From: Pseudoalteromonas spongiae UST010723-006
GTDB lineage: Bacteria; Pseudomonadota; Gammaproteobacteria; Enterobacterales; Alteromonadaceae
NCBI RefSeq assembly: GCF_000238255.3
Contig: NZ_CP011040.1
Coordinates: forward strand, 682,001-746,000
Reading direction: 5' to 3'
DNA: 64,000 nucleotides
Under the pieces are notes generated by a model, which searched no databases, was not told the origin of the DNA, and was given only the letters and a program-made list of their open reading frames with translations. The position numbers and the translations under genes were made by a program. This document shows positions 43,915 through 52,770 of the stretch, piece after piece; the stretch's first letter is position 1, and each line of letters begins with the position of its first letter.

Positions 43915-44990
43915 GATAATTCCGTTTTAAAAGTCATGGCTAAACAAAAGCCATTTTTGTTGCTGACAAGGAGTTCACCACCCAGTGCTTCAATGCGCTG
44001 CTTTATACCGCTAAGGCCATTGCCGTTTGTAAATGTGTGCACTTTGCCATTATCCGTTACTGAAATTTTGTTTTCGCTAATATCAATTGTTACTTTGTTA
44101 CCTTTGCTGTGGCGTAAAATATTAGTGGTTGCTTCAGTTAGCACAAGTGATACGGTATTTTGTAAAGCTGGTGAGGCGTTTTGTAAGTTATTTTTGATGT
44201 TTACCTGAAAGCCATTTTTCATTAGTTCGCCTGCTAGGTGGTTTAACTGTTCGTCTAATTTAAACTGCTTCATATTGGTAACCGCTTGGCGAATGTCGCT
44301 TAATAATTCACGACTAAGGGTTGCCACTTGCTGTATTTCGTTTTGTGCTAACGATACTTGGTCGTTCGAGATAAGCTTTTCAGCAAGCTCTGCCTTTAGT
44401 GCGATTGACGATAAGCTATGACCTGCTAAATCATGTAAATCTCGGGCGATACGCTCGCGCTCTGCCACCATAGCTAATTGTTCTATTTGTTGCTGGCTTT
44501 GTTCTTCACTTAATCTATGTTGGCGTTCTCGGCGCTCAGCACGGCCCATAAAATATAAGCCTATACTGGTGATAAGGGCTGGCACTATGTAGTACAAATC
44601 CATCAGATTAAACAAATAGGCCGATAACGCAATGCCAAGTAATACGCCTATTAACCCTTGTAACCCTTTTTGTTGCCTAAAGTTAAAACCACAAAAATAA
44701 CAGGCAAAGCCAAACAATGCTTGTGTACCGGGTGTAATATAAGCCCCGAAAGTAGCAAGGACTACGATTGTTAATACGGGTGAGAGTGCTTTTTCACCTT
44801 TCGCATTGACTGCTTTTACGTAGCACACAATGAATACGCAATACAGCATAAACATAGCGATAAGTTTAAATAGCGTAAACCGTTCAAAACTAAAAATAAG
44901 GGGTAAAAAATAAAAGCTAGAAAAGGCAAGTGGCCCCCACACCCAATATGACTTTCCTTCTACCGCGAGGCTTTGTTTAAAATTATCCAT
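43911..44990 (-). CDS. DesK-like sensor histidine kinase (HisKA_3)
   Basis: A 359-residue kinase with about five N-terminal membrane segments (to about residue 145). The HisKA_3 H-box is RERIARDLHDLAGHSLSSIALK (His near 185). The ATPase has VLTEATTNILRHS and ISVTDNG, NGNGLSGIKQRIEALGGEL. The small multi-TM sensor without a large periplasmic loop is like DesK, which senses membrane state; that role is inferred. It overlaps the upstream membrane gene by 8 bases and the downstream regulator by 4. Confidence 0.93.
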   Translation of the reverse strand: MDNFKQSLAVEGKSYWVWGPLAFSSFYFLPLIFSFERFTLFKLIAMFMLYCVFIVCYVKAVNAKGEKALSPVLTIVVLATFGAYITPGTQALFGFACYFCGFNFRQQKGLQGLIGVLLGIALSAYLFNLMDLYYIVPALITSIGLYFMGRAERRERQHRLSEEQSQQQIEQLAMVAERERIARDLHDLAGHSLSSIALKAELAEKLISNDQVSLAQNEIQQVATLSRELLSDIRQAVTNMKQFKLDEQLNHLAGELMKNGFQVNIKNNLQNASPALQNTVSLVLTEATTNILRHSKGNKVTIDISENKISVTDNGKVHTFTNGNGLSGIKQRIEALGGELLVSNKNGFCLAMTFKTELS

Positions 44991-45567
44991 TTTGACCTAC
45001 GTTTAATGCCGTTGAGTGTGTTTGCTTTAGTTGATTTTGCCAGCGTGAATACAGTTGGTAAATACTAAATAAATAGATGAGTACAATAGCAAAAGGCAGT
45101 ACTACAAATCTATCTTCCGGAAATAAATACCATAAAATAACAAGGGATACTGTGCGTGTGACTGTATGAATAATACCGAGTGGGTGCTGCAACGTCCAAG
45201 AAAGTGGAAGCCACATTAACCCCGATATAATACCCACACTTAACGGTACGGTGGTGTGATCAAGTTGAGTCATTGGGATCACTAAGCCGTAACCCATCAA
45301 AGACATAAGAACTGTACTTAAAAATAAATTATCAAATGGGTTGCGCTCAGATTTTTTAACAAACAGGGCTTCATTCGTTAACTTGGCGACACCTAACGCG
45401 ATGTAAAAAATCATTCCGGTACCAATAAAGGTGATAAGTCCCATGTATTGGTTGTCGATAAAGGTACCTAAAATACCCAATACGGCCCATGTGAAACAGC
45501 CAGCGATTGGCATGGCGAGTAGTTTTTTCTGTTTATATTCTTCACGGTACTGTTCTAGTGTTTTCAT
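44983..45567 (-). CDS. multi-pass membrane protein of the two-component operon
   Basis: A 194-residue protein with about six hydrophobic segments (AMPIAGCFTWAVLGILG, GLITFIGTGMIFYIALGVA, FLSTVLMSLMGYGLVIP, VGIISGLMWLPLSW, TVSLVILWYLFP, VVLPFAIVLIYLFSIYQ). ATG 45567 has AGGA 7 bases upstream and is preferred over the ORF start 39 bases earlier. Its product may be a sensing partner for the DesK-like kinase, whose gene starts inside this gene's end. I do not know the family; its N-terminus (KTLEQYREEYKQKKLLAMP) is cytoplasmic. Confidence 0.72.
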   Translation of the reverse strand: MKTLEQYREEYKQKKLLAMPIAGCFTWAVLGILGTFIDNQYMGLITFIGTGMIFYIALGVAKLTNEALFVKKSERNPFDNLFLSTVLMSLMGYGLVIPMTQLDHTTVPLSVGIISGLMWLPLSWTLQHPLGIIHTVTRTVSLVILWYLFPEDRFVVLPFAIVLIYLFSIYQLYSRWQNQLKQTHSTALNVGQNG

Positions 45568-45624
45568 GATAGATCCTAAGTAGAGAGTGGGCAGCATGCT
45601 GCCCACTAGCTGTGTTTTGGGCGG

Positions 45625-46329
45625 TTAACCTTGATTATTGCTAATAAGCATTTGTGGCCAGGTGTAGTTTGGTGCAATATCGAGCGAGGCCTGCCAATCA
45701 TCAAGCGCACTTTGTACATCGTTAAGTGCTAAATGAGTAAGCCCACGCCAAACCAATGCTTCAGCCTGACCCCACTGATAACCCAGATTGTCGTCATTTT
45801 GATAGTGGTTAATTGAAGTATTGAGTGACTTAAGCGCTTGTTGTTTACTACCACCAAAAATATTTGGTGTGTTGTAAGCGATAATGCCCTTAATTAAATG
45901 CACACGCGGGTTTGTTTCATCGCTTTCACTCGCGCTTGCAAGCGCGTTAGACGATTTAATGCCGTAGTACATACCTGTAATTGGCTTTATTGAAATGCGA
46001 TAGCCGTAAACTTGGGCAAGTAATGCATTAACCTCTGTTGTATCTTCACTAAGTTTTTCATCTGTTAAAATCACTTGCGCGCTATCGAGTAAGCTTATCG
46101 CTTTGTCACTCTCGCCCATAATGTTATGTGCGATAGCCAAGCGGTAGTTAACGAACGCTGCATCATAGCCTTTGGCAGTGTTTGCGATTTGTGTAAGTTG
46201 AGCCACATTATTTTGTTGTGATGCCAATTCAATCTCATCAATAGTCGTTTGATCAGCACTTGCATAGTTAGCTGTAAACGTTGCAGTAGCAATAAGTAAC
46301 GCGTAGATGTTTTTCGTAATTAGATACAT
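45625..46329 (-). CDS. periplasmic TPR-like protein heading the two-component operon
   Basis: A 234-residue exported helical protein. ATG 46329 has AGGA 7 bases upstream and starts a signal peptide (MYLITKNIYALLIATATFTANYASA). The rest has TPR-like repeats (KGYDAAFVNYRLAIAHNIMGESDKAISLLDSA; ALVWRGLTHLALNDVQSALDDWQASL). It is 57 bases upstream of the membrane protein, so all four genes are likely one transcript. The TPR-like fold suggests protein contact in the periplasm; whether this protein tunes the kinase is inference. Confidence 0.72.
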   Translation of the reverse strand: MYLITKNIYALLIATATFTANYASADQTTIDEIELASQQNNVAQLTQIANTAKGYDAAFVNYRLAIAHNIMGESDKAISLLDSAQVILTDEKLSEDTTEVNALLAQVYGYRISIKPITGMYYGIKSSNALASASESDETNPRVHLIKGIIAYNTPNIFGGSKQQALKSLNTSINHYQNDDNLGYQWGQAEALVWRGLTHLALNDVQSALDDWQASLDIAPNYTWPQMLISNNQG

Positions 46330-46504
46330 AGTAATTTCCTTTATATGATTAATGACTGACCGTTTTTTCGGCGCAGTTATAGTGTTATTCAAAAGGAGCT
46401 TGGTGGTTAGAGACGTTTGTCAGCAATTGCATATGACAAATGTCATCTTGTGGCGTTTGGAAAAATCAGCAAATAGATCTTTGTGGTGATAACCTCGTGT
46501 AATT

Positions 46505-46572
46505 GATAATCGTTTGCATTTGATTTGTATCTATATTAAGCTCTCAATTAATTGATAATAACAATCATTTAC
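46505..46572 (+). promoter_or_regulatory. two Fur-like boxes upstream of the fagA-fumC unit
   Basis: GATAATAACAATCATTTAC (46554-46572) matches 15 of 19 positions of GATAATGATAATCATTATC. A weaker second site begins GATAATCGTTTGCATTTGA at 46505. The first ends two bases before the start codon of the downstream gene. Iron-dependent repression of this unit would agree with the fagA-fumC arrangement in Pseudomonas aeruginosa. Confidence 0.6.
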
Positions 46573-46574
46573 AA

Positions 46575-46949
46575 ATGAATGCGAGCGACACTCATAGCCA
46601 CTATTCAGTGCTTTTAACTAAACTAAGCAAATGTTCGTCTGCAAGTGCATATCAAATAGTGGATGAATTGGTTTCGACCGGTTTAGTACTTGCAAATTTC
46701 TATGGTGAGCGCCAACAATCTTTGCTACAAGAGCTCTTTTTAAGGCGTTTATTCTTTGATTTACTGGGTAAAGTATGCGACCCACTTGTTGGTAGTGTGG
46801 TGCAACGCATCTGTCTCGATTTTACATATCAACCGTTGTTTGCACTCAAACGGTTTTATCGTACATATCATGGTAAGTTAGAGGCATATTATAAGTTGGA
46901 ACGAGAGTTACGCATTTTAAGTAATGAATTTTTAGCGTGTAAAAGGTGA
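46575..46949 (+). CDS. FagA-position protein upstream of fumC, uncharacterised
   Basis: A 124-residue, soluble, helical protein with many basic and aromatic residues (LKRFYRTYHGKLEAYYKLERELRIL) and several Cys. I do not recognise a domain. It is separated from fumC by 3 bases and lies behind Fur-like boxes. This is the place of fagA (Fur-associated gene A) in the P. aeruginosa fagA-fumC operon, so a related protein is likely, but I assign the name only by position. No SD is evident before ATG 46575, which is unusual. Confidence 0.6.
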   Translation: MNASDTHSHYSVLLTKLSKCSSASAYQIVDELVSTGLVLANFYGERQQSLLQELFLRRLFFDLLGKVCDPLVGSVVQRICLDFTYQPLFALKRFYRTYHGKLEAYYKLERELRILSNEFLACKR

Positions 46950-46952
46950 ACT

Positions 46953-48332
46953 ATGACACAGTACCGAATTGAAAAAGACAGCATGGGCGAATTAAAGGTA
47001 CCAGCCAATGCCTTGTATCAAGCTCAAACGCAACGTGCAGTTGATAATTTTGCAATTAGTGACTTAACCATGCCTGTATGGTTTATTCAGGCATTAGCAT
47101 ACGTAAAGTCTGCGGCAGCTAAAACAAACCAAGAACTCGGCCACTTACAGCCACATATCAGTGAAGCCATTGTTGATGCATGTGAAAAAGTACTGACAGG
47201 TGAATATGACAACCAATTCCCAGTGGATGTGTTTCAAACCGGCTCGGGTACCAGTTCTAATATGAATATGAACGAGGTACTTGCCACACTTGCTTCGAAT
47301 TCTCTTGATGAAAACGTAAGCCCTAACGACCACGTGAATATGGGTCAAAGTTCTAACGACGTTATTCCAACCAGTATTCAGGTAAGTTGTTGTATTGGCG
47401 TGTACTACCATTTACTGCCAGCGGCGAACCACTTAATTAATGCGTTAACACAAAAATCGAAAGAAGTAGGGCATATTTGTAAAACAGGCCGTACTCATTT
47501 AATGGACGCGATGCCAATCACGTTTGCACAAACCCTTGATAGCTGGAAAAGCCAAATTGAAAATGCCATTGCGGGTATTAACACATCGCTTGAACAAGTG
47601 AAGCCGCTTGCTCAAGGAGGTACGGCGGTTGGTACGGGTATAAATGCGGACCCACAATTTGCCGGTAAATTTGCGAGTAACCTAAGTGCTTCAGTTGGTA
47701 TTAGCTTTAAACCAAGTGAAAACTTTTTCTATAATATTGGCTCGCAAGATGCGATTGTTGCTTTGTCAGGTCAGTTAAAAACGCTGGCAGTTGCCATTAT
47801 TAAAATTGCAAACGATTTACGTTGGATGAACTCAGGCCCACTGTCAGGTTTGGGTGAAATTGAATTACAAGCATTACAACCAGGTTCGTCTATTATGCCG
47901 GGTAAAGTAAATCCAGTTATTCCTGAGGCTGCTGCAATGGTGGGCGCGCAGGTAATTGGTAACGACGCGACAATTACGGTTGCGGGTCAGTCAGGTAATT
48001 TTGAGCTCAATGTGATGTTGCCAGTGATTGCCCATAACGTATTAGAAAGTATTAACCTTCTGACGAATACGTGTTACCACCTTGCGGATAAAGCAATTGC
48101 GACCTTTGTGGTTAAACAAGAGAACATTAATAAATCACTCAATAAGAACCCGATTTTAGTCACAGCACTAAATCCGGTAATTGGTTATTTAAAGGCAGCA
48201 GACATTGCGAAAAAAGCCTACAAAGAAAATCGACCAATCATTGATGTTGCTTTAGAAGAAACCGAACTCTCACAACAAGAGCTTGAAAATTTACTCAACC
48301 CTGAAAAATTAACACAAGGCGGTATCGCCTAA
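46953..48332 (+). CDS. fumC: fumarase class II (iron-independent)
   Basis: A 459-residue tetrameric enzyme interconverting fumarate and malate in the TCA cycle. The class II signature GSSIMPGKVNPVIPEAAAMV is present, along with HVNMGQSSNDVIPTSI, KTGRTHLMDAMPITF and PLAQGGTAVGTGINADPQF. It lacks an iron-sulfur cluster, so it is used when iron is low or under oxidative stress. It is the second gene after the FagA-position gene and ends in a strong terminator. Confidence 0.97.
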   Translation: MTQYRIEKDSMGELKVPANALYQAQTQRAVDNFAISDLTMPVWFIQALAYVKSAAAKTNQELGHLQPHISEAIVDACEKVLTGEYDNQFPVDVFQTGSGTSSNMNMNEVLATLASNSLDENVSPNDHVNMGQSSNDVIPTSIQVSCCIGVYYHLLPAANHLINALTQKSKEVGHICKTGRTHLMDAMPITFAQTLDSWKSQIENAIAGINTSLEQVKPLAQGGTAVGTGINADPQFAGKFASNLSASVGISFKPSENFFYNIGSQDAIVALSGQLKTLAVAIIKIANDLRWMNSGPLSGLGEIELQALQPGSSIMPGKVNPVIPEAAAMVGAQVIGNDATITVAGQSGNFELNVMLPVIAHNVLESINLLTNTCYHLADKAIATFVVKQENINKSLNKNPILVTALNPVIGYLKAADIAKKAYKENRPIIDVALEETELSQQELENLLNPEKLTQGGIA

Positions 48333-48364
48333 ACGATTGACGCTTGAGTTTATTTTTAAATAAT

Positions 48365-48389
48365 AAAAGCCCGTAAAAAACGGGCTTTT
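48365..48389. terminator. shared terminator between fumC and the chemoreceptor
   Basis: AAAAGCCCG/CGGGCTTTT stem with an A-rich loop (TAAAAAA). It can terminate both the plus-strand fumC and the convergent minus-strand chemoreceptor transcripts. Confidence 0.9.
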
Positions 48390-48414
48390 GGTTGTAAAGG
48401 CGATAAGTTCACTG

Positions 48415-51180
48415 TTAGTGAGAAAAACGTGTCATCAAGTGCCGTAACTCGTTTGCTCGTTCGGCCATATTATTACTGGATGCATTTGCACGCTCTACTA
48501 AGCCATTATTTTGTTGAATAATGCCATCCATTTGCTTAATGGCGGTATTGATTTGATTTATCCCGTTGGCTTGCTCCGCACTGTCATCGGCAATTTTCGC
48601 CATATTGGCAGATAGTTCTTGAATGTTAGATACGATAGATGCAAGCGTATCACCCGATTGCGTTACAAGCGCCATGCCGTGTTCCACTTTTGTTGCGCTA
48701 TCATTGAGTAAATCAGCAATATTTTTTGACGCATCGGCGCTTCGCTGCGCTAAAGAGCGTACTTCGGCTGCAACAACCGCAAACCCTTTCCCTTTTTCAC
48801 CAGCTCTTGCCGCCTCAACAGCTGCATTTAATGCAAGCAAATTAGTTTGAAATGCAATTTCATTAATTACTTCAATTATGCTCGATATTTCACTTGAGCT
48901 TGTACTTATTTCTTTCATCGCATCGACTGTATTGCCAACAAGGCGACCGCCTTCTTGCGCTTGTTCATCAGCTTTTGTGGCTAAGTGATTTGCAACCTGC
49001 GCGTTTTCAGAGTTACGTTTGACTGTTTCGGTAATTTCGTGCATCGATGCGGTTGTTTCTTCAATTGATGCGGCTTGTGATTCGGTTCGACTGCTTAAAT
49101 CGTTGATGCCGTGCTTTATATCATCTGCAGAATCAGTGATATTAGAGGCGGTATCGGTAATTTGTTTAACCAATAATGATAAGTTTTCAACGCTACGATT
49201 AACCGCTTGTTTTAATGTGTCAAACTCTCCTTGATAATGACCATTTACAGTTTTAGATAAATTACCATCGGCGAGTGCTTGCATTACATCTTGGCATTCG
49301 TTTAATGGGTGGGTAATTGCATCTAAAGTGTCGTTAAAGCCAATAACTATTTTTGCAAAATCGCCACTGTGTTTATTGCTGTTGGCGCGAGTTGATAATT
49401 GCCCACTCGATGCAGCATCAACCAACAGGTTAGTATCTGATATTAAGCCTTCAATGGCATTACAACAGGTTTCGAGACTGCGCTTAACTTGTAAAAAGTC
49501 GCCCTTATAATCGTTACTAATGGTGTTTGGTATATCACCTTTAGCTATTTGATCTAAATATAACGAAGTGTTGTTTATTGGTGTAACAATGGCATCAAGC
49601 GTTGCGTTAATGCCTTCGATAATTTTTTTGTAATCACCGTTGTGACTATCGGCGTCTGCCCGTTTGGATAATTCACCAATAACAGCGCTTTGTACAATGG
49701 CGTTAGTGTCGTTAATCAGTTTTGCAATCGCGCTGGTGGATTGCTCTAAGCTTTCTTTAATTAATAGAAAATCACCTTTGTAGTCGCCAGATATGCTCTT
49801 TGGGATCTGTCCGTTGCCAATTAAATTTAAATATTCTTGTGTTTGTTTAACGGGCTTTACGATGGCATCGAGCATTTGGTTAATGCCGTTTGCAAGTGTC
49901 AACATAAAGCCTCCAAATTCACTTGCATCAATTCGTGTTGCCAGTTTGCCCTCAACTGCAGCTTGTATAATTGTTGCAACTTGCTGCTCTGCACGGCATT
50001 GTTCTGATAAATCATTAAGTTCATAAACAATGCCTATTACGTCACCGGAACTATCTTTAACCGGTCCTGCAATCACAAATATAACGCTATCTTGGTAAGT
50101 TAATTCACATTCAACTTGTGTCGAAATAGCATTTTTCAATACATCAAATTCTGGCTGGTTATCAAATAACAGACTATCGGCATGGTCTATCAAAGCTGAA
50201 CTGGTAAAGTGTGGCTGGGTAGTTTGAATGTTAGATTGGTGATTATTTAGCAGCGACTTGCATTGGTTATTACAATAAATAACCTTGTGCGAGCTGTCAG
50301 ACATCATAACGGGCGCGGCAACGTTATCAAGCGCTTGTTTAATGCGCCCATTCACTTTTGCAACCTCTTTTTGGTGTTCCATTTGGTTAGTTAAGTTTGT
50401 ATTTGCCTCATTTAAATTGTGCTGCATGCGCGAGAGTGCAGTTAATAATAAGCCAATTTCATCACGGTTGTGCCCAGTTATTGCATTATCAAGATTGCCA
50501 TTGGCAATTTCGTTTGCCACCTTAGCTGCGTGATTAATCGGTCGAGTAATTAAAATGCGAATGTACCTTGTTAGTAATAAAATGGTTAAAACTGTAATCA
50601 CGGTAAGGCCGATTAAGGTATAGTTAATCAGTTGATCTTTTTGTTTAGACAAATGTGATGTTTCAGTAAGTGCAATTTTGTTAATCTCGTCACTAAGCAA
50701 GTTAAGAGATTTAACTACCGGGCGATCTATGCCTTTAACCGCGCTGTCGCCAGCTTGTGTATTAAAGTCTGCATTATTAAAGTCAATTAGGCCTTTTCGG
50801 TAGAGCGCACCTAATTGTTGATGTTGCTTTTGTAGTTCCGATATTTTTGTTTGGAGCGCGGTTGGCAAATAAGGCTTAGTTTTTAGCGACGCTAAGTCGT
50901 TTTGGATTTCCGTTTCTTTATCTATGAATCTCTGCAAATATTTTTCATACTGTGTTGCGTCATGGCCGCGGATCAATGTATTTTTCCACTCTTGCACTTG
51001 GATTTTAAAATTACTCAAAACCATATTTACTTGCTCACGTGAATCCAGTTCTTGGTTAATTACATTGTCAAAGTCTTTGGCGAGCGAGCGTAAAATAAAT
51101 ACCGAGATAAGTGCTGCAATAAGAATTGAAAAAAGACCTATCAGTACACTTGTCATTAACTTAGCTTTGATACTTTTCAT
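48415..51180 (-). CDS. methyl-accepting chemotaxis protein with PAS and tandem HAMP-like modules
   Basis: A 921-residue chemoreceptor. TM1 is near residues 8-30, then a periplasmic four-helix-type region of about 155 residues; TM2 is near 187-207. A HAMP region follows ([23 protein letters not shown]), then a PAS domain (about 270-400; [14 protein letters not shown]). Three repeats of about 85 residues come next, each with GxYxGDFxxxKxSLE ([51 protein letters not shown]). The signalling tip is [35 protein letters not shown]. The ligand is unknown. The SD is AGGGA, 7 bases before the ATG. Confidence 0.92.
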   Translation of the reverse strand: MKSIKAKLMTSVLIGLFSILIAALISVFILRSLAKDFDNVINQELDSREQVNMVLSNFKIQVQEWKNTLIRGHDATQYEKYLQRFIDKETEIQNDLASLKTKPYLPTALQTKISELQKQHQQLGALYRKGLIDFNNADFNTQAGDSAVKGIDRPVVKSLNLLSDEINKIALTETSHLSKQKDQLINYTLIGLTVITVLTILLLTRYIRILITRPINHAAKVANEIANGNLDNAITGHNRDEIGLLLTALSRMQHNLNEANTNLTNQMEHQKEVAKVNGRIKQALDNVAAPVMMSDSSHKVIYCNNQCKSLLNNHQSNIQTTQPHFTSSALIDHADSLLFDNQPEFDVLKNAISTQVECELTYQDSVIFVIAGPVKDSSGDVIGIVYELNDLSEQCRAEQQVATIIQAAVEGKLATRIDASEFGGFMLTLANGINQMLDAIVKPVKQTQEYLNLIGNGQIPKSISGDYKGDFLLIKESLEQSTSAIAKLINDTNAIVQSAVIGELSKRADADSHNGDYKKIIEGINATLDAIVTPINNTSLYLDQIAKGDIPNTISNDYKGDFLQVKRSLETCCNAIEGLISDTNLLVDAASSGQLSTRANSNKHSGDFAKIVIGFNDTLDAITHPLNECQDVMQALADGNLSKTVNGHYQGEFDTLKQAVNRSVENLSLLVKQITDTASNITDSADDIKHGINDLSSRTESQAASIEETTASMHEITETVKRNSENAQVANHLATKADEQAQEGGRLVGNTVDAMKEISTSSSEISSIIEVINEIAFQTNLLALNAAVEAARAGEKGKGFAVVAAEVRSLAQRSADASKNIADLLNDSATKVEHGMALVTQSGDTLASIVSNIQELSANMAKIADDSAEQANGINQINTAIKQMDGIIQQNNGLVERANASSNNMAERANELRHLMTRFSH

Positions 51181-51366
51181 ATTTCGTCCCTGAATGTGAC
51201 AAAAGAAACATAATTCTAAACCAAACGTTGTTAACTATGCTGTTGAGTAATCTTTAAACTCATCAAGAAAATTAAAACAATTGGTATAACTACTCTAGTC
51301 AAAGAATCGAAAATCGGCAAAAAATGATTGTTAATTCAGAGGCTTCTAGGAGAAAGGTGAAACGTT

Positions 51367-51416
51367 AAAAAATTTAGATGGCTTAGCTGAGCTGCTGAAA
51401 GGCCGAGCTAAGCCAT
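51367..51416 (-). terminator. terminator of the BCAT gene
   Basis: ATGGCTTAGCT (51378-51388) and AGCTAAGCCAT (51406-51416) pair over 11 bp. On the minus strand the stem is followed after a few bases by six T (plus 51367-51372). It lies 10 bases after the BCAT stop. Confidence 0.75.
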
Positions 51417-51426
51417 AGTTAATCGA

Positions 51427-52530
51427 TTACAGCGCGTTTGTTGCTACTTTTTGCAACCAACCACTAGGAGCCTTGATACGACCTTGTTGCATATCACTGT
51501 AAAACTGGTGAAGTGCTAAAGTCAGCTTGCCAATCTCACCGTTTCCAACCGTATAATGCTCACCATTTTCTAATATGTAATGGCCTACGGATGCAGTGAC
51601 TGCTGCTGTTCCAAATCCACCCGCTTCAATTATCTCACCCGATTTTATATCGTCTAAGAAATCTGTTAGCGCTATTTTTTGTTGTATCGGTTTTAGGCCA
51701 AGTTCTTCAGATAGACGCGCTGCCAAAGCTAAAATGGATTCAGAGGTAATTGATTTTAAGATGGTGTCGGTAAATTCTGGAATAACTAAATGACCACTTT
51801 TAGTTATATGAAAGTGATTCATTGCGCCCACTTCTTCAAGATACGTGTTGCTTGCGTCAAGGTACAATACTTGGTCTGCTGAGAAACTTGCAGCTTGTTT
51901 TTGTGCACGCAATGATGCCGCATAGTTACCCGCCGCTTTAGCAGCGCCCGTACCACCTGACACCGCTCGGTGATAAGTATTTGAAATAAGGAGCTTAAGC
52001 GAGGTTGTCATTCCTTTTGGGTAATAAGAACCGCTAGGACTTAACATGACCGCGTAGGTATAGCTGTTACTGGCTCTAACCGATAGGTTATCTTCAGTAG
52101 CGAATAAAAATGGGCGAATATACATAGAGGCGCCATTTGCACGTGGCATCCATAATCGCTCTACATCGAGCAGCGCGTGTATTGCCGACATTTGCATATC
52201 TTCGGGTACACTGGGCATCGATAATATACTGGCAGATACATTTAAACGCTGGCAATTTTTGTCGAGTCGAAAGGTATAAATCTCGTTGTCTTGGTGTAAA
52301 AACGCCTTGGCTCCTTCAAACACAGATTGGCCGTAATGTAATGCCATTGCGCCTGGGGCTAACTGCAGTGCTTGATAAGGAACAATGCGCGGCGCTATCC
52401 ATTGGCCATCTTTATAGTCCATTAAGAAAATATGGTCGGTTCTTTGTTGGCCGAATCCGAGGGAGTCGCATTGTTCAAGTGGCGCTGTACGTCTTAATTC
52501 TGATGACAGTAGTTGATAGTCGATATTCAT
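51427..52530 (-). CDS. ilvE: branched-chain amino acid aminotransferase, type II
   Basis: A 367-residue PLP enzyme of fold class IV that transfers the amino group between Leu/Ile/Val and 2-oxoglutarate. N-terminal LHYGQSVFEGAKAF, Arg-containing YIRPFLFATEDNL, the Schiff-base Lys in GGTGAAKAAGNYAASL (about residue 197), YLEEVGAMNHF and SGEIIEAGGFGTAAVTASV are typical of the larger bacterial/eukaryal BCAT type. Start ATG 52530. It is monocistronic with an 11-bp terminator downstream. Confidence 0.95.
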   Translation of the reverse strand: MNIDYQLLSSELRRTAPLEQCDSLGFGQQRTDHIFLMDYKDGQWIAPRIVPYQALQLAPGAMALHYGQSVFEGAKAFLHQDNEIYTFRLDKNCQRLNVSASILSMPSVPEDMQMSAIHALLDVERLWMPRANGASMYIRPFLFATEDNLSVRASNSYTYAVMLSPSGSYYPKGMTTSLKLLISNTYHRAVSGGTGAAKAAGNYAASLRAQKQAASFSADQVLYLDASNTYLEEVGAMNHFHITKSGHLVIPEFTDTILKSITSESILALAARLSEELGLKPIQQKIALTDFLDDIKSGEIIEAGGFGTAAVTASVGHYILENGEHYTVGNGEIGKLTLALHQFYSDMQQGRIKAPSGWLQKVATNAL

Positions 52531-52666
52531 TATTATGTAATTCTGTTGGTGATGAATGCATAGTGAAGCTGTGCGTTTAAATAATCAAGGTAAAATTAAT
52601 CAATTTATAATTAAAACGTAAATAAATTTATCAAATAGTGTAGCGCGAAAATTCATGCGTAAAAAA

Positions 52667-52686
52667 AAGCCAGTCGAAACTGGCTT
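52667..52686 (-). terminator. S9 peptidase terminator with UUCG loop
   Basis: On the minus strand AAGCCAGT pairs with ACTGGCTT around a TTCG tetraloop, followed by eight T (plus 52661-52668). It lies 85 bases after the S9 peptidase stop, an ideal intrinsic terminator. Confidence 0.9.
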
Positions 52687-52770
52687 AAAATGGTTGGGAA
52701 AACGGTCAATGTGTAATTGGCATTGAGGTTGGGGCACCCCGATTGTTATTTGCCAATTTCCACTGTTAAA

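Noticed and set aside
48623..51193. Several plus-strand open frames across the chemoreceptor
   Set aside because: Antisense shadows of a strongly conserved coding region; no SDs or family features.
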